The notes under the pieces: model-generated
The model's database searches: none
Told to the model about the DNA's origin: nothing
The model's input: only the letters and a program-made list of their open reading frames with translations
Made by a program: the position numbers and the translations under genes
DNA from: Pseudomonadota bacterium
GTDB taxonomy: Bacteria; Pseudomonadota; Gammaproteobacteria; Xanthomonadales; Xanthomonadaceae
DNA length: 6,946 nucleotides
Direction: 5' to 3'
Assembly (NCBI GenBank): GCA_023423855.1
Contig: JAFAEU010000376.1
Location: 1-6,946, forward strand
Part shown: piece after piece, positions 1 through 6,181 of the stretch
How positions within the stretch are numbered: the first letter of the stretch is position 1
Layout of the letters: the number at the start of each line of letters is the position of its first letter

Positions 1-96
1 GCGTATGCCAGATCCCATCTACGCCGCACCAGCGAACAGGCGAACGTTCCCGGCACCGTTGCGCCTGTCGGTGTCGATCCGGAGGTCGTCCGATGA
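1..96 (+). CDS. C-terminal end of an upstream gene, possibly catalase-family peroxidase (partial)
   Basis: The frame that starts at base 1 stays open for 31 codons and stops at the TGA at 94-96, so the stop shares the ATGA at 93-96 with the next gene. Such an overlap is typical of translationally coupled genes and is the main reason for accepting this short piece as coding. The visible peptide contains AYARSHLRRTSEQ followed by a Pro/Val-rich tail. Catalase-related (SrpA-type) peroxidases end in a segment of the form AYAVSFxRR, and genes of that family are often found next to a cytochrome b561, so that is the best guess. Only about 13 residues support it, so the product is tentative; a periplasmic peroxidase fed by the next gene would make sense, but this is inference. 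Confidence 0.4.
   Translation, partial: AYARSHLRRTSEQANVPGTVAPVGVDPEVVR
81..85 (+). promoter_or_regulatory. Ribosome binding site for the cytochrome b561 gene
   Basis: GGAGG lies 7 bases before the ATG at 93, a near-ideal Shine-Dalgarno match and spacing. It lies inside the last codons of the upstream gene and supports ATG 93 rather than the second ATG three codons further on. Confidence 0.7.
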
Positions 97-713
97 ACGC
101 GATGCGGACGTCCTTCAGCCTGACCCAGCGCGTGCTGCATTGGGTCATGGCGGCGCTGATCCTGGCCATGCTGTTCATCGGGGTGGGCATGGTCGCCACG
201 GTGAGCGGGAAACACCAGTGGCTGTTGGCCATCCACAAGCCGCTGGGCGTCGCAATCCTGGTGTTGGCTGTCGTGCGCCTGTTCGCGCGCCTGCGGAACC
301 CGCCGCCACCGTTGCCATCCGACCTGCCGGAGTGGCAACGCATCGCCGCACATCTCTCGCACTGGCTGCTCTACGCGCTGATGATCGCGATGCCACTGGT
401 CGGCTGGGCAATGCTTTCGGCCGGGGGCTACCCGGTGATGATGGCCAGTGACCTGCGCCTGCCTGCGATCCTGCCGGAGAACGCCTTTGTGTTCGCTTGG
501 CTGCGCACGGCGCATGGCGTCCTAGCCTATTTGCTGTTCTTCGTCTTTCTGACCCATCTGGGTGCCGCGCTGTATCATGCGCTGATCAGGCGTGACGGGC
601 TACTGCGCAGCATGACAGGTGCAACGCGACCTCAAGCCGAACCTGCAAACCAGGACGATCAGGCGGGCAGCATGGGCATCGAGGATCCGATCGCGCCTCT
701 GGACGAGGCCTGA
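93..713 (+). CDS. Cytochrome b561 family di-haem membrane protein
   Basis: This 206-residue protein is a bacterial cytochrome b561 (CybB-like), an inner-membrane b-type cytochrome that carries electrons, probably from quinol, to a partner. Four hydrophobic segments are visible, at about residues 14-37, 47-66, 88-109 and 138-164. The four expected haem-ligand histidines are H16 (in RVLHW), H48 (in IHKPLG), H141 and H155; the last two are 14 residues apart, as in E. coli CybB. The RRDGLL stretch after the last helix is typical of the family end. The remaining 30 residues (177-206) form a polar, low-complexity tail that most homologues would not need. The gene overlaps the preceding partial gene by 4 bases, so the two are probably co-transcribed; if that gene is a catalase-like peroxidase, this cytochrome may be its electron donor (inference). 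The tail runs into the aldo/keto reductase remnant and may itself be partly derived from it. Confidence 0.92.
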   Translation: MNAMRTSFSLTQRVLHWVMAALILAMLFIGVGMVATVSGKHQWLLAIHKPLGVAILVLAVVRLFARLRNPPPPLPSDLPEWQRIAAHLSHWLLYALMIAMPLVGWAMLSAGGYPVMMASDLRLPAILPENAFVFAWLRTAHGVLAYLLFFVFLTHLGAALYHALIRRDGLLRSMTGATRPQAEPANQDDQAGSMGIEDPIAPLDEA

Positions 714-811
714 TCCGCAGCGCCTTCGACCGCAGCGTCACCTTCTTCGGCACCGCCGGGGCCTGCGGACAGGGCGCGAACGAGGAACTGCCGGGCGAGG
801 CGCTGGAGGTC
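710..811 (+). pseudogene. Remnant of an aldo/keto reductase gene (N-terminal catalytic strand only)
   Basis: In the frame beginning at base 710, 34 codons read as LIRSAFDRSVTFFGTAGACG followed by a segment with ANEELPGEAL. This matches the region of bacterial aldo/keto reductases usually written LIRxAxxxGVTFFDTAExYG..NEELxGEAL, which follows the first strand of the barrel. In active enzymes the Asp of FFDTA and the Tyr of the following xYG are catalytic residues; here they are Gly and Cys. There is no start codon with a binding site, the homology stops at about 811, and there is no room for the remaining roughly 270 residues before the convergent GH43 gene ends at 864. I therefore call it a decayed fragment left after a deletion. 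Its first codon overlaps the cytochrome b561 stop codon. Bases 812-863 show nothing recognisable, and no clear terminator is visible between the two converging genes. Confidence 0.65.
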
Positions 812-863
812 GCGTCGGCCCGGCGTCTGTCCCATGCCGGCCTCGTGGAGGGAAGGGAGCCCG

Positions 864-2492
864 TCAGCGCCCCGTCGTTTCGGGAATCGCGCGCCAGGCG
901 AAGTCGCGGAAGCGCACCGCGCCGCTGCCCGCGGAATACAGCCCGACGCGCAGGCTCAGGAAGCCGCCGAAGGTGTTGTGGTGCAGGCCGGAGACTTCCA
1001 TCCGCGTGCCGTGCTGCGACCAGGTCGCGCCGTCGTCGTGCGAGTACGCGTAGGTGACCACATGGGCGTCGTTGTCAATGCGCACGCGCACGCGTCGGGT
1101 GGCGCGCGGCTGCCGGGCCCAGGCCAGTTCCTCGGCGTACTGCCAGGTCTTGATCGTGTCGGCGGTGAAGCCGAGGCCGACGAAGGCGCGCGGGCTGTAG
1201 AACAGCACGAGGCCGCCTTCGGCCCGGTCGCCCTCGAGTTCAAGCGAGACCTCGGCCCGCCAGGCGCGGTCGCCGACGATGCAGGTCAGCGGCGCGCCGT
1301 CGGCGGGCGAGGATCCGGACGCGGCCAGGCGCAGCGCGTCGCCGTGGTGCGAGACGCGCGCCATCTCGTCCGGCCCCGGCTGGTGGAAGCACCACTGCAC
1401 GCCGAAACGTTCCGCCGACAGTGGACCCGAGAGCGCGAAGCCGTGCGTGGCGCCGGCGATGTCAGCCGGCTTGCGCAAAGGCTGCGACAGGTCGCCGCCG
1501 AGCGCGTGCAGCCAGCCGTCGTCGCGCCACTCGACCGGTTCGAGGAGGGTCTGCCGCCCGAGCGTGTGGAAGCCGTTCTCGTAGCCGTGGTAGACCAGCC
1601 ACCAGGCGCCGGTCGGCCCTTCCACCGCGGTGGCGTGGCCGCGCGACCACCAGGGTTCTTGCGTCGATCGCGTACGCACCAGCGGATTGTGCGGGCAGTG
1701 CTCCCAGGGGCCGTGCACCGAACGCGCGCGCGCCATGATCACCATGTGCCCGGTGGCCGGCCCGGCGGTGCCGCCGACCGCGGTCACCAGGTACAGCCAG
1801 CCTTCGCGCCAGAACAGCTTCGGGCCTTCGGGCGCGAAGTTCTCGGTCACCCAGTCGTCGGGATAGCGCCAGGGGCGGTAGCTCTCTTCCAGTTCACCGT
1901 CGGTGGCTAGTCCGTCGTCGCTGAGGCGGATCTTGCGGATGCCGTTGACGAACAGGTAGCGCCGGCCGTCCTCGCCGACCACGTGGCCCGGGTCGATGCA
2001 GCCCTCGATGCCGAGGTCGATCGGCTCGCTCCAGGGGCCGCGGATGTCGTCGGCGTGGATCGCGTGGATCGACCAGCCCTCGCCGGTCGGGTTGGCGGGG
2101 ATGTAGATGAAGTAGCGGCCGTCGTGCTTGCACAGGTCGACCGCCCAGATGTCGCCGAGGTTGCGGAATAGCGTGGGGCCGACCGGCGTCCAGTTCACCA
2201 GGTCCTTCGAGTGCCAGACCACCAGGCCCGGGTACGAGTGGAAGGACGAGAACGTCATCCAGTAGTCGTCGCCGTCCTTCAGGACCGTGGGGTCCGGGTG
2301 GTTGCCGGCGACGATCGGGTTGAGGAAGGTGCCGTCGCCGAGGTCGGCGCGGCGCTGGCCCTCGATGCCGCGGGCCCAGGCGTGGGGAGGCGCGTCGCAA
2401 TCGCCCGCGCCGGCGTCGCGTGCGCGACCGGGCAGCGGCGCGACGATGGCGCCGGCCGCGACCGCCTTGAACAGGTCCCTACGGCTGGTCAT
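864..2492 (-). CDS. Glycoside hydrolase family 43 protein, Tat-type signal
   Basis: A 542-residue exported glycosidase of family GH43, the five-bladed beta-propeller family of beta-xylosidases, alpha-L-arabinofuranosidases and some galactan-active exo-enzymes. The N-terminus, TSRRDLFKAVAAGAIVAPLPG, carries a twin-arginine motif followed by a moderately hydrophobic stretch, so Tat export is likely; the cleavage site is unclear (about residues 24-30). The catalytic domain spans about 55-350. The three expected acids are present: D67 in NHPDPT (general base), D167 in CIDPG (pKa modulator) and E222 in APEGPK (general acid). From about 365 to 540 there is a beta-rich region of the beta-xylosidase C-terminal, concanavalin-like type. 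Its ATG lies within the end of the upstream GH43 gene (14-base overlap), with only a weak GGTGAAG upstream, so translational coupling is likely. The enzyme looks intact. Substrate cannot be assigned; the neighbouring galactonate genes make arabinogalactan or galactan side chains plausible, while xylan is equally allowed by the family. Confidence 0.92.
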   Translation of the reverse strand: MTSRRDLFKAVAAGAIVAPLPGRARDAGAGDCDAPPHAWARGIEGQRRADLGDGTFLNPIVAGNHPDPTVLKDGDDYWMTFSSFHSYPGLVVWHSKDLVNWTPVGPTLFRNLGDIWAVDLCKHDGRYFIYIPANPTGEGWSIHAIHADDIRGPWSEPIDLGIEGCIDPGHVVGEDGRRYLFVNGIRKIRLSDDGLATDGELEESYRPWRYPDDWVTENFAPEGPKLFWREGWLYLVTAVGGTAGPATGHMVIMARARSVHGPWEHCPHNPLVRTRSTQEPWWSRGHATAVEGPTGAWWLVYHGYENGFHTLGRQTLLEPVEWRDDGWLHALGGDLSQPLRKPADIAGATHGFALSGPLSAERFGVQWCFHQPGPDEMARVSHHGDALRLAASGSSPADGAPLTCIVGDRAWRAEVSLELEGDRAEGGLVLFYSPRAFVGLGFTADTIKTWQYAEELAWARQPRATRRVRVRIDNDAHVVTYAYSHDDGATWSQHGTRMEVSGLHHNTFGGFLSLRVGLYSAGSGAVRFRDFAWRAIPETTGR

Positions 2493-4167
2493 CGCGCTTC
2501 ACCGCGTACAGGCCGAAGGTGTTGCCGATGAAGCCGCCGGCGGTGTCGACGCTGAGCAGGCTGGCGTCGAGGTCGCTGGCCAGCGGCTTCCAGTCGTCGG
2601 GTGCGAGCGCGTAGTCGACGTCGAGCCGCGGCGCCGCGAGACGCAGGCGCAGCGAGACATGTTCCGGCACGTTCGCCAGCGGGACGCGCGTGAGTTCGCG
2701 GCCGCCTTCCGGTTCGTCGCTGCCTGCGCGGCGCAGCAGTACCAGCGCTGCGCCCCGTGCGCTGCGTTCGATGCCGGCGACGTAGTGGTGGCGCTCGTTC
2801 TGCAGCAGCGCGAGCCCCGCAAGCTCGCCCGCGTCGAGCGCGCTGGCGCCGATCGTCGCGGCGATCGTGGCGTTGTGGTGCTGCAGGCGATGGCCGACGT
2901 AGGAGGGCTGTCCGCCGCCGTGTCCGCCCAGCGGCGTCGACGACGGCGTGATGCGCAGGCCGCCGTCGCCGGTGGCGAACCACGCGTCCTTCGGCGGATC
3001 GAGCATCAGCCATTGCGGCGGCAGGGCCTTTGCGTCGAATCGCTCCGTCCACGCCATCGGTCCCGTGGCCGGCAGCGGCTGTCCGCTGCGCGGCAGCGCC
3101 GGGCGCTGCGCCACCATCGGCACGCGCTCGCCGTGCCGCAGGATCACCGGCCAGTCTTCCTTCCATTCGACCGGCAGCAGGAAGGTCTCGCGGCCGAGGT
3201 TGTACTGGTTGCCGCGATACGGCCGCGTGGCGAGGAACACCGCCCACCACGCGCCGTCGGGCAGTTCGACGAATTGCGCGTGCCCGGTCGAGGTGACCGG
3301 GGCGGGGCGCGCGGGATCGAGGTCGCGCTGGGTCAGCGTCGGGTTGCCCGGCCATGCTTCGTACGGGCCGGTGACGGCGCGGCTGCGCCAGATCATCTGC
3401 GCGTGCTGTTCGCCGGTGCCGCCCTCGGCCGCGGTGAGGTAGTACCAGTCGCCGCGGCGGAACAGGTGCGGGCCTTCGACGTGCTCGGGGTTGCTCTGCG
3501 GGTGCACGCCTGCGTCCACCAGTTGGATCGCCTCGTCGGTGAGCGACAGCGTCTCGGCGTCGAATCCGCGCAGCCAGATCGCGCGATGTCCGTCGTAGCG
3601 CATCGGTCCTTGCGGCACGTCGTTGTGGACCAGCCAGGCGCGGCCGTCGTCGTCGAAGAACAGCGAGGGGTCGATGCCGTTGAAGTCGAGCCACGCGGGA
3701 TCCGACCACGGGCCCGCCGGATCTTCGGCGGTGATGACGAAGTTGCCCATGCCGCGGCCGGGGCAGTAGAAGCAGGTGTTGGCGATGTAGAAGCGGCCGT
3801 CGCGATGGCTGATCGTCGCCGCGAACAGCCCGCGCGTGAGTTCCTCGCCGTCGCCGTAGGGCATCTGGTCCGGGCGGTCGATGGCGTTGCCGATTTGCCG
3901 CCACGACACCAGGTCGGTGCTGTGGAACAGGGGCAGGCCGGGGTAGTAGCCGAACGACGAGGTGACGAGGTAGAAGTCGTCGCCGACGCGGATCGCGGAG
4001 GGGTCGGGATGGAAACCCGCGATCACCGGGTTGCGGTACTGCGTTTCGCCCGGCGCCGGGCCGCCATCGTCGCCGCGGTAGTGCACGTCGGTGAAGACGG
4101 CCTCGCCCGCGTTGACGCCGGTGGCGGCGAGGCAGGCCAGCAGTAGTGCGGCGGCTCGATTCTTCAT
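2479..4167 (-). CDS. Glycoside hydrolase family 43 protein, Sec-type signal
   Basis: A 562-residue second GH43 enzyme. A Sec signal peptide fits residues 1-20 (MKNRAAALLLACLAATGVNA, cleavage after VNA), so a periplasmic or secreted enzyme is expected; an early Cys12 in LLAC is a poor lipobox. The propeller domain covers about 43-345, with D55 in FHPDPS as base, D166 in GIDPS as pKa modulator and E231 in HVEGPH as acid. A beta-sandwich C-terminal module covers about 372-560. The stretches FGYYPGLPLFHSTDLVSW and GIDPSLFFDDDGRAWL resemble the beta-xylosidase/alpha-L-arabinofuranosidase branch (GH43_12-like), which is only an impression. The start at 4167 was chosen because an AGGAGAA site sits 8 bases upstream and a signal peptide follows at once. 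The frame remains open to 4287, but that extension is encoded by the inverted repeat and is probably not translated. The gene overlaps the downstream GH43 gene by 14 bases, so the two probably act on the same material. Confidence 0.93.
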   Translation of the reverse strand: MKNRAAALLLACLAATGVNAGEAVFTDVHYRGDDGGPAPGETQYRNPVIAGFHPDPSAIRVGDDFYLVTSSFGYYPGLPLFHSTDLVSWRQIGNAIDRPDQMPYGDGEELTRGLFAATISHRDGRFYIANTCFYCPGRGMGNFVITAEDPAGPWSDPAWLDFNGIDPSLFFDDDGRAWLVHNDVPQGPMRYDGHRAIWLRGFDAETLSLTDEAIQLVDAGVHPQSNPEHVEGPHLFRRGDWYYLTAAEGGTGEQHAQMIWRSRAVTGPYEAWPGNPTLTQRDLDPARPAPVTSTGHAQFVELPDGAWWAVFLATRPYRGNQYNLGRETFLLPVEWKEDWPVILRHGERVPMVAQRPALPRSGQPLPATGPMAWTERFDAKALPPQWLMLDPPKDAWFATGDGGLRITPSSTPLGGHGGGQPSYVGHRLQHHNATIAATIGASALDAGELAGLALLQNERHHYVAGIERSARGAALVLLRRAGSDEPEGGRELTRVPLANVPEHVSLRLRLAAPRLDVDYALAPDDWKPLASDLDASLLSVDTAGGFIGNTFGLYAVKRDDQP

Positions 4168-4175
4168 GTGCGCGG

Positions 4176-4182
4176 TTCTCCT
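4176..4182 (-). promoter_or_regulatory. Ribosome binding site of the first GH43 gene
   Basis: On the minus strand the sequence is AGGAGAA, ending 8 bases before the ATG at 4167. It is the clearest Shine-Dalgarno site of the minus-strand block and decides the start. The leader between the inverted repeat and this site (4183-4246) shows no convincing -35/-10 pair by eye. Confidence 0.75.
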
Positions 4183-4246
4183 GTTGGTCCGAGCGACTGT
4201 CGAAAGACCGGAAAAGCGGCCGCATCTGAAGCCGCGAAAGAAGCCG

Positions 4247-4317
4247 CCGTCATCCCGGCGCAAGCCGGGATCCATTTTCAGAGTCAAGATGGATCCCGGC
4301 TTGCGCCGGGATGACGG
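4247..4317. repeat. Perfect 29-bp inverted repeat, REP-like intergenic element
   Basis: Bases 4247-4275 are the exact reverse complement of 4289-4317, separated by a 13-base spacer. Each arm also folds on itself: CCCGGC-GCAA-GCCGGG in the left arm and CCCGGC-TTGC-GCCGGG in the right, so the element can form either one long hairpin or two small ones, on DNA or RNA. From memory, the sequence belongs to a type of short dispersed palindrome common between genes in Xanthomonadaceae; when translated it gives the well-known spurious peptide MDPGLRRDDG. It lies between dgoK and the first GH43 gene. There is no T-run after the stem on the minus strand, so it is not a classical intrinsic terminator. 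It could still limit read-through or protect the upstream mRNA from 3' exonucleases (inference). Confidence 0.85.
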
Positions 4318-4348
4318 AGTTTGGGCTGCATGCCTGCGGGAGCGTGGA

Positions 4349-5263
4349 TCATCCGGCGATCGCCGCGGCGTGCCAGCGGTGCCGCCACAGCGCCTGCAGT
4401 CCGCGCGCGGCGAGGTCCTCGGAATGCCGCTGCACGCCGATGTCGAGCGCGGTCAGCGCGTGCGCGTAGGCGGCGAGCAGGCGTTCGCTGCCGACCAGGT
4501 GGACCTGCGCCGGGCGCGGCCCGTCCACGGACGGCAGGGCGGCCTGCAGTTCGTGGCCGATCAGCAGGCCCGACAGGTAGGACGGCAGCGCGCTGCCGGC
4601 GAACTGCGCGGACAACCCCAGCGTGCGCACGCCGAACAGGTGGTGCGGCAGCCCCCCCGGTTCGGCGCTGCGGCGCAGGCCGGCCTCGAAGGCGTAGGCA
4701 TCGAAGCGGCTGTCGTCGTCGGGCATCAGCGCGCCGAGGATGCTGTGCCGGCGCAGCACGGCATACAGTTCGCCGGTCATCGCGGTGTGGATGCGCTGGA
4801 TGCGTCCGTCGCGGATCGTCACCCACTTGCTGTGCGTGCCGGGCAGGCAGACCTGGTGGACGCCCGCGGGCAGGGCGTCGAGCAGCGCCGCCAGCTGCGT
4901 CTCCTCGCCGCGCATCACGTCCGGCACGGTGTCGGAGGCGGTGTCGTACAGGCCGGGCACGATCCACAGCTCGCGGCCGTCGAAGCCCGGCGGATGGAAG
5001 CGCTGCATGTGCCGGGCGAGATCGTGCACGCCGGCGGGGCAGTCCAGGTACGGCATCTCGTGCCAGCCGCCGCGGGCGCCGACCATGCCGCACAGCAGGA
5101 TGTGGTCGTCGTCCCAGCCGGCGATCTCCGCGGCGAGCACGGACGCGAAGTGGCCGGCGCTGGCCAGCGTGCCGCGCTCGCTGCGGCGGCGCTCACGCAG
5201 CCTGCCCTCGGCATCGAGCCGGTACAGGCGCAGGTTGGTGGTGCCCCAGTCGACCGCGATCAT
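4349..5263 (-). CDS. dgoK: 2-dehydro-3-deoxygalactonokinase
   Basis: A 304-residue cytoplasmic kinase that phosphorylates 2-keto-3-deoxy-D-galactonate with ATP to the 6-phosphate, the fourth step of the oxidative (De Ley-Doudoroff) galactose pathway. The N-terminal MIAVDWGTTNLR is the phosphate-binding loop of the family. Further conserved blocks, recognisable against E. coli DgoK, are CGMVGARGGW (58-67), IVPGL (101-105), MRGEETQ (117-123), PGTHSKW (141-147), TGE (163-165) and YLSGLLIGHEL (229-239). Length is close to the E. coli enzyme and no key block is missing. The start ATG overlaps the stop of the upstream lactonase gene as ATGA, and there is no good binding site before it, so translation is probably coupled. 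A run of seven G on the coding strand (4652-4658) sits in a variable loop at residues 202-204, without breaking the frame. In E. coli the next gene would be the aldolase dgoA; here it is not. Confidence 0.95.
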   Translation of the reverse strand: MIAVDWGTTNLRLYRLDAEGRLRERRRSERGTLASAGHFASVLAAEIAGWDDDHILLCGMVGARGGWHEMPYLDCPAGVHDLARHMQRFHPPGFDGRELWIVPGLYDTASDTVPDVMRGEETQLAALLDALPAGVHQVCLPGTHSKWVTIRDGRIQRIHTAMTGELYAVLRRHSILGALMPDDDSRFDAYAFEAGLRRSAEPGGLPHHLFGVRTLGLSAQFAGSALPSYLSGLLIGHELQAALPSVDGPRPAQVHLVGSERLLAAYAHALTALDIGVQRHSEDLAARGLQALWRHRWHAAAIAG

Positions 5264-6177
5264 GAGGTCCGGAACCGGGGTTCGGGCCGGCCGCTGCCTG
5301 CCGCCAGCGGCAAGGCGAAGACGCCGCCGGCCGTCGGTGCGCGCGCGAGCGCGTCCGCGTCCATCTCCTCGCGCGCGGTGGTCACGTACAGCGTGTCGAA
5401 GCCGGCGCCGCCGATCGTGCAGCACGAGGGCATGCCCGCGGGAATGGCGACGAAGCGATCCATGCGGCCGTCCGGCGCGTAGCGCACCGCGCGTCCGCCG
5501 TCCCACTGCGCGTTCCAGACGAAGCCTTCGGCATCGACGGTCGAACCGTCGGGCGACTTGCCGCCCCCGACCTCGGCGAACACGCGCGCTGCGGAGACGC
5601 GGGCGGCGTCGGAGTCGTAGTCGCAGCGGTGGATGCGGGGCTGCGCCGAATCGCACCAGTACAGCGTGCGGCCATCGGGCGAGAAGCAGATCGAGTTCGG
5701 GATCGCGACCGCCGGCAGCGCCAGCCGGCGCAGGCCGTGCGCGTGCGAGAACTGGTAGACGCTGCCCAGCGGCGGCGTGGCGCCGGTTTCGTCCTTGGTG
5801 CCGAACACGAAGTTGCCGTGGCGGTCGCAGCGGCCGTCGTTGCTGCGCGTGTCGCGCCCGTGTTCCGGTTCGAGCGCGGCGAGCGTGCGCAGCGCCAGCG
5901 GCTCGCCCGCGCGCGGCGCCTGCGCGATGCGGATCGACTTGGCCAGCGCGAGCAGCAGCCCGCCGTCGTCGCACAGCGCCAGGCAGCCGAGCGGCTCGGG
6001 CAGGTCCCAGGAATGCGTGGCGTTGGCGGCCGGCGCGTGCATCCACAGCCGGCTGGAGAGGATGTCGGTCCAGTACAGCCGCTGCGCGCGGTCGTCCCAG
6101 ACGATGCCTTCGCCGAGCTGGCAGCGGCTGTCGACGGCCAGGGCTGCCGTCGCGATGGCGTCGCGGTCCGCGCTCAC
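5260..6177 (-). CDS. SMP-30/gluconolactonase family sugar lactonase, probable galactonolactonase
   Basis: A 305-residue six-bladed propeller lactonase of the SMP-30/gluconolactonase/LRE family, which opens sugar-acid lactones with a divalent metal. The metal- and substrate-binding residues are in place: E23 in LGEGIVWDD, N113 in RSNDG, N161 in IPNSICFSPDG and D210 in KSPDGSTVD, matching E18, N103, N154 and D204 of human SMP30. No signal peptide is seen, so it is cytoplasmic. I place the start at GTG 6177, 4 bases after the dgoD stop. The frame is open further upstream, but those codons lie wholly inside dgoD, read as Arg/Ala-rich shadow sequence and show no family homology. Position between dgoD and dgoK argues strongly for hydrolysis of D-galactono-lactone. 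The family fold does not fix substrate, so arabinono- or gluconolactone remain possible. Confidence 0.9.
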   Translation of the reverse strand: MSADRDAIATAALAVDSRCQLGEGIVWDDRAQRLYWTDILSSRLWMHAPAANATHSWDLPEPLGCLALCDDGGLLLALAKSIRIAQAPRAGEPLALRTLAALEPEHGRDTRSNDGRCDRHGNFVFGTKDETGATPPLGSVYQFSHAHGLRRLALPAVAIPNSICFSPDGRTLYWCDSAQPRIHRCDYDSDAARVSAARVFAEVGGGKSPDGSTVDAEGFVWNAQWDGGRAVRYAPDGRMDRFVAIPAGMPSCCTIGGAGFDTLYVTTAREEMDADALARAPTAGGVFALPLAAGSGRPEPRFRTS

Positions 6178-6181
6178 CGGC

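Noticed and set aside
8..36. Lipobox or signal features in the other open frame that begins near base 5
   Set aside because: That frame overlaps the whole cytochrome b561 gene out of phase and has no motif. The frame ending at 96 with an ATGA overlap is the better coding choice.
829..852. Short hairpin (CCGGC...GCCGG) between the convergent genes as a terminator
   Set aside because: The stem is only five or six pairs with a ten-base loop and no T-run. It is not distinguishable from chance.
2287..4146. Very long plus-strand open frame antisense to both GH43 genes, plus similar ones at 834-1910, 4091-5482 and 4740-6359
   Set aside because: They are rich in Arg, Ala, Gly and Val, show no family motifs, and lie opposite genes with intact catalytic motifs. 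High GC at third positions removes stop codons on the other strand, which explains them.
4229..4246. Two direct copies of GAAGCCG 11 bases apart in the GH43 leader, a possible operator
   Set aside because: Too short and too likely by chance in GC-rich DNA, with no recognisable promoter elements next to them.
4247..4348. Inverted repeat as a classical intrinsic terminator of dgoK
   Set aside because: The stem is strong, but no U-rich run follows it on the minus strand. Without this it cannot be called an intrinsic terminator.
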